Source: Candidatus Accumulibacter affinis (lineage in GTDB: Bacteria > Pseudomonadota > Gammaproteobacteria > Burkholderiales > Rhodocyclaceae). From it: a stretch of DNA of 64,000 nt. A program made the position numbers and the translations under genes. The stretch lies in assembly GCA_016713625.1 (NCBI GenBank), contig JADJOT010000002.1, positions 310,001-374,000 on the forward strand, written 5' to 3'. Below are positions 35,045 to 42,793 of this stretch, piece after piece. The notes below the pieces were generated by a model. That model was not told where the DNA came from, made no database searches, and was given only the letters and a program-made list of their open reading frames with translations. Position 1 is the first letter of the stretch, and each line of letters opens with the position of its first letter.

Positions 35045-35904
35045 CGGGCCCGCGCGCGTGCCAGATAGACGCCGCCCACCGCCAGCACCATCCCGGCCAG
35101 CGCCAGTCCGCCGAGTGTTTCGTCGAAAACCAGCCAGGCAATCACCGCGGTACTCGGCGGCGTCAGGTAGAACAGGCTGGCAACATTCACCGCGCTACCG
35201 CTGCGGATCAAGACATTGAGCAGACTGATGGCACCAAACGAGAGCACCAACACCAGCCACAACAAGGCAAAAACAAACTGCGGGGTCCACTCGATATGCA
35301 TGCTTTCGCTGCCCCAGGCCACCAGCGCGGTCACCAGTGCGGTCGGCAGAAATTGAATCACCGAACCACTGCGCAGGTCGAAATGCGGACAGAATCGCTT
35401 CTGGTACAGGGTGCCGACAGTGATTCCGAGCAAGGCCGCGAGCGCCGGCAGCAACATCGCAGCCAGCGGCAGGTCGCCGAGTTTGTTGGCAACGACCAGC
35501 GCCACACCGACAAAACCGAGCATCAGTCCCAGCCATTGCCGCGACGACACCCGTTCCCCGAGCAGGAAGCCGGCACCGCAAGCGGTCAGCAGCGGCTGCA
35601 TGCCCACCACCAAAGCGGTCACGCCTGCCGGCAGCCCGTGTTTGATGGCCATGAACACGCCGCCCAGATAAAGGGCGTGCACCAGCAGGCCGGAAACTCC
35701 GATATGAAAAACCTGGCGCCCGTTGGCTGGCCATGGCGCCCGCGTAGCGAGCGCAAAGCTCGTCATCAGGGCAAGGATCAGGAGGTAGCGGGCGAGCAGG
35801 AAGGTCAGAGGTTCGGCGTACGGCAGCCCGAACTTGGCGCCAATGAAGCCGGTGCTCCACAGGAAAACAAACAGGAAAGGCAGCAGCGATGGCAGGGGAG
35901 GCAT
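35041..35904 (-). CDS. EamA (DMT) family transporter
   Basis: 287 residues, ten membrane segments in two EamA repeats (about 1-135 and 148-285). Typical signals are FLWSTGFIGAKFGLPYAEPLTFLLARY at the start and LTPPSTAVIAWLVFDETLGGLALAGMVLAVGGVYLA at the end. Members export metabolites or amino acids; the substrate cannot be read. It heads the ruvC-ruvA-ruvB run. Confidence 0.93.
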   Translation of the reverse strand: MPPLPSLLPFLFVFLWSTGFIGAKFGLPYAEPLTFLLARYLLILALMTSFALATRAPWPANGRQVFHIGVSGLLVHALYLGGVFMAIKHGLPAGVTALVVGMQPLLTACGAGFLLGERVSSRQWLGLMLGFVGVALVVANKLGDLPLAAMLLPALAALLGITVGTLYQKRFCPHFDLRSGSVIQFLPTALVTALVAWGSESMHIEWTPQFVFALLWLVLVLSFGAISLLNVLIRSGSAVNVASLFYLTPPSTAVIAWLVFDETLGGLALAGMVLAVGGVYLARARAR

Positions 35905-36004
35905 GAGCTCGGCTTTTTGACGCAGGGCAGGAGTGTAGCAAGCATCGCCGCGGCGATGGCGGCAAACCGCAGTGGCAGCCCGTGCTCGTCGCCAGGCAGC
36001 AATG

Positions 36005-36030
36005 ACGAACCCCGCTGTCGCGGGGTTCGT
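36005..36030 (-). terminator. Hairpin after the ComEA-like gene
   Basis: An 11-pair perfect stem (ACGAACCCCGC / GCGGGGTTCGT, loop of four bases) sits 33 bases past the stop at 36063 and before the EamA gene. There is no strong T-run on the minus strand, so efficiency is uncertain. Confidence 0.6.
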
Positions 36031-36062
36031 TGTGGTTTCATGCCAGTAAAGGCCGTTGCGGA

Positions 36063-36800
36063 TTACTTCTTCGGGGTGGCTGCATCAGCACTCTTGGCGT
36101 CGTCCTTCTTGTCTTTCTTGTCCTTGCTGCTCGCCTTCTTGGCTTCGTCCGTGCTCTTTGCCGCTTTCGCTGGCTCGGCTTTGGCCGCTGCAGGGGTGGC
36201 GGCGGCTGCAGGCGCCGGCGCAGCGGCACTGCTTGCTGGCTTGGCGGCCGTTGCGGGGGTGCTTGCTGCGGCAGTGGTAGCAGCGGCGGGCTTGGCGGCA
36301 GTTGCCGCAGCTGGCGTGCTGGCGGGACCCGCCGGAGCTTTCGCAGCGGTCGCCGGCGCCGCGGTGGCGGTGGCGGGAGGCGCGGCCATGGGAGCGCTGG
36401 CAGCTGCTGGAGCAGCGGCCTTGGCGGCTTCGCTCCGGGCTGCCGTCGGTGCTGCAGCAGCGGCCGTTGCTGCTGTCGCCGGTGTCGCTGCAGGGGTCGG
36501 CGCAGCGGCAGCCTTGGCGGCAGTGGGGGCTCCAGCGGCCGTCGTGGCGCCGCTCACCGACACGTCGGCTTTCATCTTGCCAAGGACAGCCGGGCCAATG
36601 CCGGGAACCTTGGTGAGATCGTCCACCGACTTGAAGGAACCATTCTTGGTCCGGTAGTCGATGATTGCCTGCGCCTTGGCGGGACCGATACCGGTGAGCG
36701 TCTGAAGCTCATCCTTGGTGGCGGTATTCACGTTGACCGCGGCAAAGGCATTGACCGCGATCATCAGCAGCGCGACTAGCAGGGTAATCAGCTTGTGCAT
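36063..36800 (-). CDS. ComEA-like helix-hairpin-helix protein with long Ala/Pro and Lys/Asp tail
   Basis: 245 residues. Signal peptide to about residue 21 (LLVALLMIAVNAFA), then a ComEA domain (about 22-82) with NVNTATKDELQTLTGIGPAKAQ and VPGIGPAVLGKMK, a DNA-binding HhH pair. Residues 90-215 are almost only Ala, Pro, Thr and Lys; residues 216-245 are a charged Lys/Asp/Ser block. Normal ComEA-like proteins of this type are about 80-110 residues. ATG at 36800 follows GAGGAGGAG. The HhH part suggests periplasmic DNA binding, for example in uptake with type IV pili; the tail may bind the envelope. It ends at a hairpin. Confidence 0.85.
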   Translation of the reverse strand: MHKLITLLVALLMIAVNAFAAVNVNTATKDELQTLTGIGPAKAQAIIDYRTKNGSFKSVDDLTKVPGIGPAVLGKMKADVSVSGATTAAGAPTAAKAAAAPTPAATPATAATAAAAAPTAARSEAAKAAAPAAASAPMAAPPATATAAPATAAKAPAGPASTPAAATAAKPAAATTAAASTPATAAKPASSAAAPAPAAAATPAAAKAEPAKAAKSTDEAKKASSKDKKDKKDDAKSADAATPKK

Positions 36801-36995
36801 GAAGCTCCTCCTCATGAGATTGGGTTCGCAAGGCACCCGGCATCCCTCCGCCTGGTGTGCTGCAATAGCTGTTAACGCACAGCGACGGTCTTGCGTTGAC
36901 CCAGGACGTAAAATCCCTGCGGTCTGTGTCGGGATGCCCTCGCGAGGCGCTCCCGGACGGCGAACGGGCTGACCCCGCGGGCCCGGGAGACTCCT

Positions 36996-38174
36996 TCAGA
37001 TCGCCTGCGCCTGCCGCAAGCGCGCGATCGCGGCTGCGTCCCAACCCAACTCGCCGAGGATCGCTTCGGTATGCTGCCCGAGCGCCGGCACTGCATCCAT
37101 ACGGGCGGTGAAGGCATCCAGTCGGCCAGGTGGCAGCAGGGCCGGAATCGGCCCGGCTGGCGTCGCGACCTCGGTCCAGCGCTGGCGTGCCGCGAGCTGC
37201 GGGTGCTGCCAGACATCGTGCATGTCGTTCATGTGTGCGTTGGCGATCTGCGCGGCGTCGAGCCTGGTAATCACTTCCTCGCCGCTGAGCCGCGCGAATT
37301 GCTCGACGATCAACGGCTGCAGCTCGGCGCGAGCGGCGCTGCGCAGGGCGTTGCTGGTGTAGCGCGGATCGCTGGCCAGTTCCGGACGCTCGAGTACCTG
37401 GCTGCAGAATGCCTGCCATTCGCGGTCGTTCTGCACGCCCAGCAGCACCGTCCTGCCATCACCGGTCGGGAATGGGCCATAAGGATAGATCGTCGCGTGT
37501 GCGGCGCCGGCACGCGCTGGCGGCGTGCCGCCAGCGAAAGCGTAATACAGCGGATAGCTCATCCACTCGACCATGCTTTCGAGCATCGATATCTCGATGT
37601 GGCAGCCGCGCCCGCTCTGGCTGCGTTGCAGCAAGGCCGCCAGGATGTGGCTATAGGCATACATGCTGGCCGAAATATCGGCGATCGAACAGCCGGCCTT
37701 GGCCGGCGCGTCCGGCGAACCGGTGACCGAGAGGAAACCCGACTCGCTCTGGATCAGCAGGTCGTAGGCCTTCTTGTCGCGATACGGCCCGTCGCTGCCG
37801 TAACCGGAGATGTCGCAGACGATCAGCCGCGGGTGCTGCTCGCGCAGTGCCTCGTAGGCGAGACCAAGGCGCGCGGCGGCCCCGGGCGCCAGGTTCTGCA
37901 CCAGCACGTCGGCAGTGGCGAGCAGCCTGGCCAGAATCTCCGGCGCCGCGGCGTGCTTGAGGTCGAGCGTCAGGCTCTCCTTGGAACGGTTGGCCCACAC
38001 GAAGTGCGAGGCCAGACCGCGCACGCGTTCGTCGTAGGCACGCGCAAAATCACCGCTCTGCGGTCGCTCGACCTTGATCACGCGGGCTCCGAAGTCGGCC
38101 AGTTGGCGGCTGCAGAACGGCGCCGCGATGGCGTGTTCGAGGGCGATTACGGTGATGCCGTCGAGAGGGCGCAT
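36996..38174 (-). CDS. CaiB/BaiF family CoA-transferase
   Basis: 392 residues, class III CoA-transferase. N-terminal block MRPLDGITVIALEHAIAAPF and RVIKVERPQSGDFAR are typical, and the catalytic Asp is in KAYDLLIQSESG (about residue 138). CoA is moved between carboxylic acids. It follows the acyl-CoA dehydrogenase gene by 18 bases on the same strand, so the pair likely activates and oxidises one acid. The substrate is unknown. Confidence 0.93.
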   Translation of the reverse strand: MRPLDGITVIALEHAIAAPFCSRQLADFGARVIKVERPQSGDFARAYDERVRGLASHFVWANRSKESLTLDLKHAAAPEILARLLATADVLVQNLAPGAAARLGLAYEALREQHPRLIVCDISGYGSDGPYRDKKAYDLLIQSESGFLSVTGSPDAPAKAGCSIADISASMYAYSHILAALLQRSQSGRGCHIEISMLESMVEWMSYPLYYAFAGGTPPARAGAAHATIYPYGPFPTGDGRTVLLGVQNDREWQAFCSQVLERPELASDPRYTSNALRSAARAELQPLIVEQFARLSGEEVITRLDAAQIANAHMNDMHDVWQHPQLAARQRWTEVATPAGPIPALLPPGRLDAFTARMDAVPALGQHTEAILGELGWDAAAIARLRQAQAI

Positions 38175-38192
38175 GGCGGGATCCTTCGCCGC

Positions 38193-39353
38193 TCAGAACG
38201 AGCGCGGCAAGCCGAGCAGATGCTCGGCGACATAGGAGAAGATCAGGTTGGTCGAGATCGGTGCGACCTGATAGAGGCGGGTTTCGCGGAATTTGCGTTC
38301 GATGTCGTATTCGCTGGCGAAGCCAAAGCCGCCGTGCGTCTGCAGGCAGACGTTGGCCGCCTGCCACGAGGCCTTGGCAGCAAGGTACTTGGCCATGTTC
38401 GCCTGGGCGCCACAGGGCTGCTGCGCGTCGAACAGCGCACAGGCCTGAAAGCGCATCAGGTTCGCTGCCTCGATCTCGATGAAAGCCTCGGCGATCGGAA
38501 ACTGCACCCCCTGGTTGATGCCGATCGGCCGGTCGAAAACGATGCGCTCGCTGGCGTAACGACTGGCGCGATCGATGAACCAGTAGCCGTCGCCGATGCA
38601 CTCGGCGGCAATCAGCGCACGCTCGGCGTTGAGGCCATCGAGGAGATAGCGGAAACCCTGTCCCTCTTCACCGATCAGATTTTCGGCGGCGATTTCGAGA
38701 TTGTCAAAGAAGAGTTCGTTGCTTTCGTGATTGACCATGTTGGCGATCGGCTGCACCGCGAGGCCCATGCCGATGGCCTGGTGCAGGTCGACAATGAAGA
38801 TCGACAGGCCTTCGGATTTCCGCTTGACCTCGGCGAGTGGCGTCGTGCGTGCGAGCAGGATCATCAGGTCCGAATGCTGCACGCGCGAGATCCAGACCTT
38901 CTGGCCATTGACCACGTAGCGGCCGTCCTTCTTCACCGCGGTAGTGCGGATGCGCGTGGTGTCGCTGCCGGTCGTCGGTTCGGTCACCGCCATCGACTGC
39001 ATGCGCAGCTTACCGGCGGCGATCGCCGGCAGGTATTGCTCCTTCTGCGTCTGGCTGCCGTGGCGCAGCACCGTACCCATGTTGTACATCTGGCCATGCA
39101 CGGCAGCGGAATTGCCACCGCAACGGTTGATCTCTTCCATGATCACACTTGCCGCGGTCAAGCCCAGGCCTGAGCCGCCGTATTTCTCGGGGATCATCGC
39201 CGCCAGCCAACCGGCGCCGAGCAGCGCATCGACGAAAGCCTCGGGATACGCGCGCTGCGCGTCGACGCGGCGGAAATACTCATCCGGAAACTCGCGGCAG
39301 AGGTCGCGGATCGCATCACGGATTGGCTGGTGTTCGTCGGGGCTGTTGAACAT
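38193..39353 (-). CDS. Acyl-CoA dehydrogenase
   Basis: 386 residues from MFNSPDEHQ (39353); the longer frame runs into the acyltransferase gene. FAD-binding signatures are MAVTEPTTGSDT and QTHGGFGFASEYD. The usual catalytic Glu in the C-terminal YEGT motif is Gln here (LYQVAPIST), but a Glu is present in GLNAER (about residue 247), the position used by isovaleryl-CoA dehydrogenase; I infer that this is the base. It is paired with the CaiB/BaiF gene downstream. Confidence 0.93.
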   Translation of the reverse strand: MFNSPDEHQPIRDAIRDLCREFPDEYFRRVDAQRAYPEAFVDALLGAGWLAAMIPEKYGGSGLGLTAASVIMEEINRCGGNSAAVHGQMYNMGTVLRHGSQTQKEQYLPAIAAGKLRMQSMAVTEPTTGSDTTRIRTTAVKKDGRYVVNGQKVWISRVQHSDLMILLARTTPLAEVKRKSEGLSIFIVDLHQAIGMGLAVQPIANMVNHESNELFFDNLEIAAENLIGEEGQGFRYLLDGLNAERALIAAECIGDGYWFIDRASRYASERIVFDRPIGINQGVQFPIAEAFIEIEAANLMRFQACALFDAQQPCGAQANMAKYLAAKASWQAANVCLQTHGGFGFASEYDIERKFRETRLYQVAPISTNLIFSYVAEHLLGLPRSF

Positions 39354-40593
39354 GGTCGTCGTCCTTGGTATGACCGCTCGACTGGACGAGGCGGCGATGG
39401 CTATCGCAGTTGTTTTCCACATCTGGATAGATCCGGCGAATGAATGACTTCCCCATTTTTATGAATGGTTGCTCGATATGCCGGTAGCTCAATCCCGAGA
39501 CGTAGCGGGTAATAACAATGGCGGCAACCAATAACGCGGCTGAATAAGCGATCGACAGGACGCCAACTGTTTTTAATGGCCAGACATGTTTGAGAAAAGT
39601 TCCGACATACGCCAAGACGGCAAAATGGAGTATGTAGGCACTAAAGCTGACCTGGCCCAGCCCGATGATCGCCGTGTTGATCGCCCACCCTTTCGGCTTT
39701 ATCACCAGCACAATCGCCCAGGGAAGGAAAAACAGCGATATCAGGAGATGCGTCGGCGGAAGAAACGAAGACCAGTCAAATGATTTTCTTGGCCCATAGA
39801 AGGACAAGCCAAACAGCACGCAACAAAGCGCGATTGATGCGCCATTGGCGGTAATCCGGCTGGCCATGATCCATTGACGAACCGATTTGTTGGTGACGCA
39901 ATGATAAAGGAGGAAACCCAGTGAAAAGATTACCAGCTGGTTTGGCGGCCAGAAATAGAGGAAGTTGGCGCGCTCCTCATACGTTATTTCCGGGTACAGA
40001 TGCCCTCCACCAATGAATGCAGCAATCATGATTGCCAAGGCGACAACAAAAAAGACGATGGCGCGCCTGAGTGTGCCGACCAGCAGAGCCAGAAAGGGAA
40101 AGGTGAAATAAAAGAAGAATTCCACGCCGATGCTCCAGCCGCCGGGCACGGGTGTCCAACCGGGCACCGTAGGTATCAGGTAAGGGCTCCAGGCGTTGTA
40201 GAAAAGCAGCGAGGCAAGCAGGATCTTGAAGCTGAAATCGGCAGGTGGTGTCGAATACGCAAACCAGTAGAAAACCACAGCCAGATAGTAAAGTGGCGCA
40301 ATCCGAAAAAAACGGCGGATCAGAAACTTGCCACTTCGTCTGGCAAACGAATCGTCACTGCGGGACCACGACATCAGCAGGGTCAATGCAGATGCCAGAA
40401 AGAATAGCTGAACTCCATAAAAACCCAGGGCCAGCGGGCGCATTGCAGGCCAGACCAGATCCTCGTTATGGCCGATGGAGTGGACCGCAATGACCATGAG
40501 AATGGCGTAACCGCGCAGTGCATCGACGACCTGAAGATGATCTTGCCTGTCGAAGTCAAGGTGGGTTTTTGAACTATCCAGCATATTCGTCAT
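39316..40593 (-). CDS. Acyltransferase 3 family (OafA/YrhL-like) membrane protein
   Basis: 425 residues with about ten membrane segments. Family motifs: VDALRGYAILMVIAVHS (about 23-39), RRFFRIAPLYYLAV and SIGVEFFFYFTFPF. These proteins O-acetylate surface sugars. The sequence is AT-richer than its neighbours; for instance 39541-39600 has 25 G/C in 60. That suggests transfer. Its 3' end overlaps the start of the acyl-CoA dehydrogenase gene by 38 bases. A second ATG three codons in is possible. Confidence 0.92.
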   Translation of the reverse strand: MTNMLDSSKTHLDFDRQDHLQVVDALRGYAILMVIAVHSIGHNEDLVWPAMRPLALGFYGVQLFFLASALTLLMSWSRSDDSFARRSGKFLIRRFFRIAPLYYLAVVFYWFAYSTPPADFSFKILLASLLFYNAWSPYLIPTVPGWTPVPGGWSIGVEFFFYFTFPFLALLVGTLRRAIVFFVVALAIMIAAFIGGGHLYPEITYEERANFLYFWPPNQLVIFSLGFLLYHCVTNKSVRQWIMASRITANGASIALCCVLFGLSFYGPRKSFDWSSFLPPTHLLISLFFLPWAIVLVIKPKGWAINTAIIGLGQVSFSAYILHFAVLAYVGTFLKHVWPLKTVGVLSIAYSAALLVAAIVITRYVSGLSYRHIEQPFIKMGKSFIRRIYPDVENNCDSHRRLVQSSGHTKDDDHVQQPRRTPANP

Positions 40594-40834
40594 TCGATGT
40601 TCGGTGGCGCGATCCGGAAACCGGGCGCGGGTTTGGAGAAGCGAGCCTGACCTTGGCCTGGCGGAGCATCACGGAATCATACGGCCAAGGTGGCGGAAGA
40701 GTAGAGAAAAATGTCGCAGACGGATCCAGACGCAAGGCCAGCTCCACCCGCCGATAGCCAGCAGGTCAGTCGCTTCGCAAGGTCGGTGATCGAAGCTCGC
40801 CAGACTGGCGTACAGGCGACGGATAGTCGGTGTT

Positions 40835-41134
40835 TTGATCATCAAGTACGGCAGTTCGGTGCTGTTTGCGCTGATTCAGCAACACCTTCAGGCCATTGTC
40901 ACGGTGCTCGCTCTGGTGAATCCGCTGATGTGTGGCGCCCTGTTCGCCGTAGCTGTGGCGGTGCTGCTCATGTGGATCGTCCTCCTGCTGGCTGCTCGTA
41001 TGGGTGGTGGTCGCCCCAGCGATGGCGACTTTGCCCGCGACACCATGACCCGCTTCATGGGCCTGATCGTCATCGCCATGGGGATTCAGTTTGCGCTTAC
41101 CGGCCTGCGTGCTTGCATGATGGCGAGTCAGTGA
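40835..41134 (+). CDS. Short MarC-like membrane protein (probable internal deletion)
   Basis: 99 residues from a TTG with no clear ribosome site; MarC proteins are about 200. Residues 12-38 (IVTVLALVNPLMCGALF) match the first membrane segment of MarC, where NP is conserved. Residues 38-90 (VLLMWIVLLLAAR, then RFMGLIVIAMGIQFALTGL) match the last two segments. The middle, about half of the family fold, is absent with the frame kept. It could be a decayed gene or a functional mini-protein. The H+-ATPase-like gene 263 bases on shows the same kind of end-to-end fusion. Confidence 0.5.
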   Translation: MIIKYGSSVLFALIQQHLQAIVTVLALVNPLMCGALFAVAVAVLLMWIVLLLAARMGGGRPSDGDFARDTMTRFMGLIVIAMGIQFALTGLRACMMASQ

Positions 41135-41296
41135 TGCCGACGGCGACGACACGCCGCAGCGGCAACTGGCATTGTCAGACCGATCGATCAACGCAAACCT
41201 GCTGGCGTGGCGGGGTGTTGCTGGTGACCGGCGAAGCGGGCGACCCTGGAGACTTCCCAACTGCCAGGCTCGCCGGGCGCCCTGTGTTTACCGATG

Positions 41297-41326
41297 TTTG
41301 CCGTAGTACGGTTTGCCGTAGTACGG
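41297..41326 (+). repeat. Tandem 15-base repeat containing an 11-base palindrome
   Basis: TTTGCCGTAGTACGG occurs twice in immediate succession (41297-41311 and 41312-41326). Each copy holds the perfect palindrome CCGTA-G-TACGG. The pair lies about 70 bases before the ATG at 41397, in a position fit for an operator. The regulator is unknown. Confidence 0.8.
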
Positions 41327-41396
41327 CTTGTCCGGTGTGCTAAATTGCGATTTTGATGCCTTTTAGTTTTTCGGGCTATTGAACCAGGAGCAAGGT

Positions 41397-41846
41397 ATGG
41401 CCGATACATCCAAGCAATCAGGCACTCCGGCCGCCAGCGGACCGGATCTCGAGAAGGTCCCCGTCGAACAGGTCCTCGCGAAGCTCGCCGTCAATCCCGA
41501 GCAGGGTCTCAGCGCGGCCGAAGCGCAACAACGGGTGGCCAAATATAGCCCCAATGCCATCATCGAAAAGGAAAAGAGTCTCGGCGAGCAGATTCTCGGC
41601 TGCTTCAGCGGCTCGATGACCTACGTCATCGAGGCGGCGGCGCTGATGTGCGGCTTTGGCTGGCTGGTGCCGGCGATTCCCTGGAAGCTGATCGGCTGGG
41701 TCTGGGTCTACCTGATTGCCTGGTTGTTCGTTCTCGGCAGCGCCCGACTGATCTACGACCACTTCGCCAGCTACCGGACCGCACGCCACCTGAAGCACGC
41801 GGCGCTGGTCAATCAGTCGCTGCAGCCGCACATACCGGCCGCTTAG
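41397..41846 (+). CDS. Mini P-type ATPase-like protein: N-terminal domain joined to C-terminal helices
   Basis: 149 residues. Residues 15-75 match the cation-transporting ATPase N-terminal domain (GLSAAEAQQRVAKYSPNAI), followed by the first membrane segment region (MTYVIEAAALMCGF, about 72-86). Residues 88-130 (PAIPWKLIGWVWVYLIAWLF) resemble the last membrane segments of P-type H+-ATPases (about 800 residues). The actuator, phosphorylation (DKTGT) and nucleotide domains are missing, so it cannot be a pump. Ribosome site AGGAG six bases before ATG 41397. It may be a remnant or a regulatory mini-protein. Confidence 0.7.
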   Translation: MADTSKQSGTPAASGPDLEKVPVEQVLAKLAVNPEQGLSAAEAQQRVAKYSPNAIIEKEKSLGEQILGCFSGSMTYVIEAAALMCGFGWLVPAIPWKLIGWVWVYLIAWLFVLGSARLIYDHFASYRTARHLKHAALVNQSLQPHIPAA

Positions 41847-41878
41847 GCCACTAGCTGATCGTCACGAGAGGAGTACAA

Positions 41879-42754
41879 ATGGACTACCGCAAACAATTCT
41901 TCGTCAGCCCGGGTGAGAAACTCAACCTGGCCGGGATCGATCCTGGGCACACCGGTGGGCATGCTGCGTCTGAAGAGGCGCTGCCGGAGATCCAGAAACA
42001 CGTCGCGCGAATGGCCGATCTGCAGGCACTGCTCTACGCCGACGGTAACCAGTCCCTGCTGGTCGTCCTGCAGGCGCTTGATGCGGCCGGCAAGGACGGC
42101 GTGGTCCGACATCTGTTCAGCGGCATGAACCCGCAGGGCACCTCGGTGTTCGGCTTCAAGCAGCCGAGCGCCGACGAGGCGGCGCACGATTTTCTCTGGC
42201 GCGCACACCAGCGGACGCCGGCGAAGGGCGAGGTGGCCGTCTTCAACCGCTCGCATTACGAAGACGTCCTCGTCGTGCGGGTCCACAACCTGGTGCCGAA
42301 GGCGGTCTGGTCGAAACGCTACGCGCTGATCAACGATTTCGAGACGATGCTCGTCCACAACGGTACGCGCATCCTCAAGTTCTTCCTGCACATCAGCCCC
42401 GAGGAGCAACTCAGTCGCTTCAAGCAGCGCCTCGACGACCCGGCGCGCAACTGGAAAATCAGCGAAGGCGACTACTCCGAGCGCGAGTTCTGGTCCGACT
42501 ACCTCAGAGCATACGAAGAGGCGCTGAGCAAGACCAGCAGCAAGGAGGCTCCATGGTACGTCATTCCGGCCAACCACAAGTGGTTCCGCAACCTCGCCAT
42601 CTCGCAGATCATTGTCGATACCATGGAAGAAATGGGACTCAAACTACCGCCGACGCGGGTCGACCTCCAGGAAATCGCCGAGAAGTATCATGCGGCGGAG
42701 GCCGAGCAGGAAAAGCGGCCAGGCAAGGCGCCAAAAGGCGGCGGCAAGGCCTAG
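41879..42754 (+). CDS. Polyphosphate kinase 2 family nucleotide phosphotransferase (class III-like)
   Basis: 291 residues. Walker A LDAAGKDG (about 66-73), Walker B FNRSHYEDVLVVRV (about 122-135) and lid residues RLDDPARNWK are visible. The order of motifs and the PWYVIPANHKWFRN block match class III PPK2, which phosphorylate AMP and ADP with polyphosphate. The C-terminal tail is Lys/Gly-rich. Ribosome site GAGGAG. It follows the mini-ATPase gene by 32 bases and may share its transcript. It fits an organism that stores polyphosphate. Confidence 0.93.
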   Translation: MDYRKQFFVSPGEKLNLAGIDPGHTGGHAASEEALPEIQKHVARMADLQALLYADGNQSLLVVLQALDAAGKDGVVRHLFSGMNPQGTSVFGFKQPSADEAAHDFLWRAHQRTPAKGEVAVFNRSHYEDVLVVRVHNLVPKAVWSKRYALINDFETMLVHNGTRILKFFLHISPEEQLSRFKQRLDDPARNWKISEGDYSEREFWSDYLRAYEEALSKTSSKEAPWYVIPANHKWFRNLAISQIIVDTMEEMGLKLPPTRVDLQEIAEKYHAAEAEQEKRPGKAPKGGGKA

Positions 42755-42793
42755 TCAGCGTCTGGGTCACGGTTGATTGCACGGGGGCAGACG

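Noticed and set aside
35296..36657. Long Ala/Val-rich plus-strand open frame
   Set aside because: It is the reverse of the ComEA-like tail and the EamA gene; the GC-rich, low-complexity DNA keeps the frame open.
37071..39173. 700-codon plus-strand open frame
   Set aside because: It is antisense to the CaiB/BaiF and acyl-CoA dehydrogenase genes, both of which are clearly coding on the minus strand.
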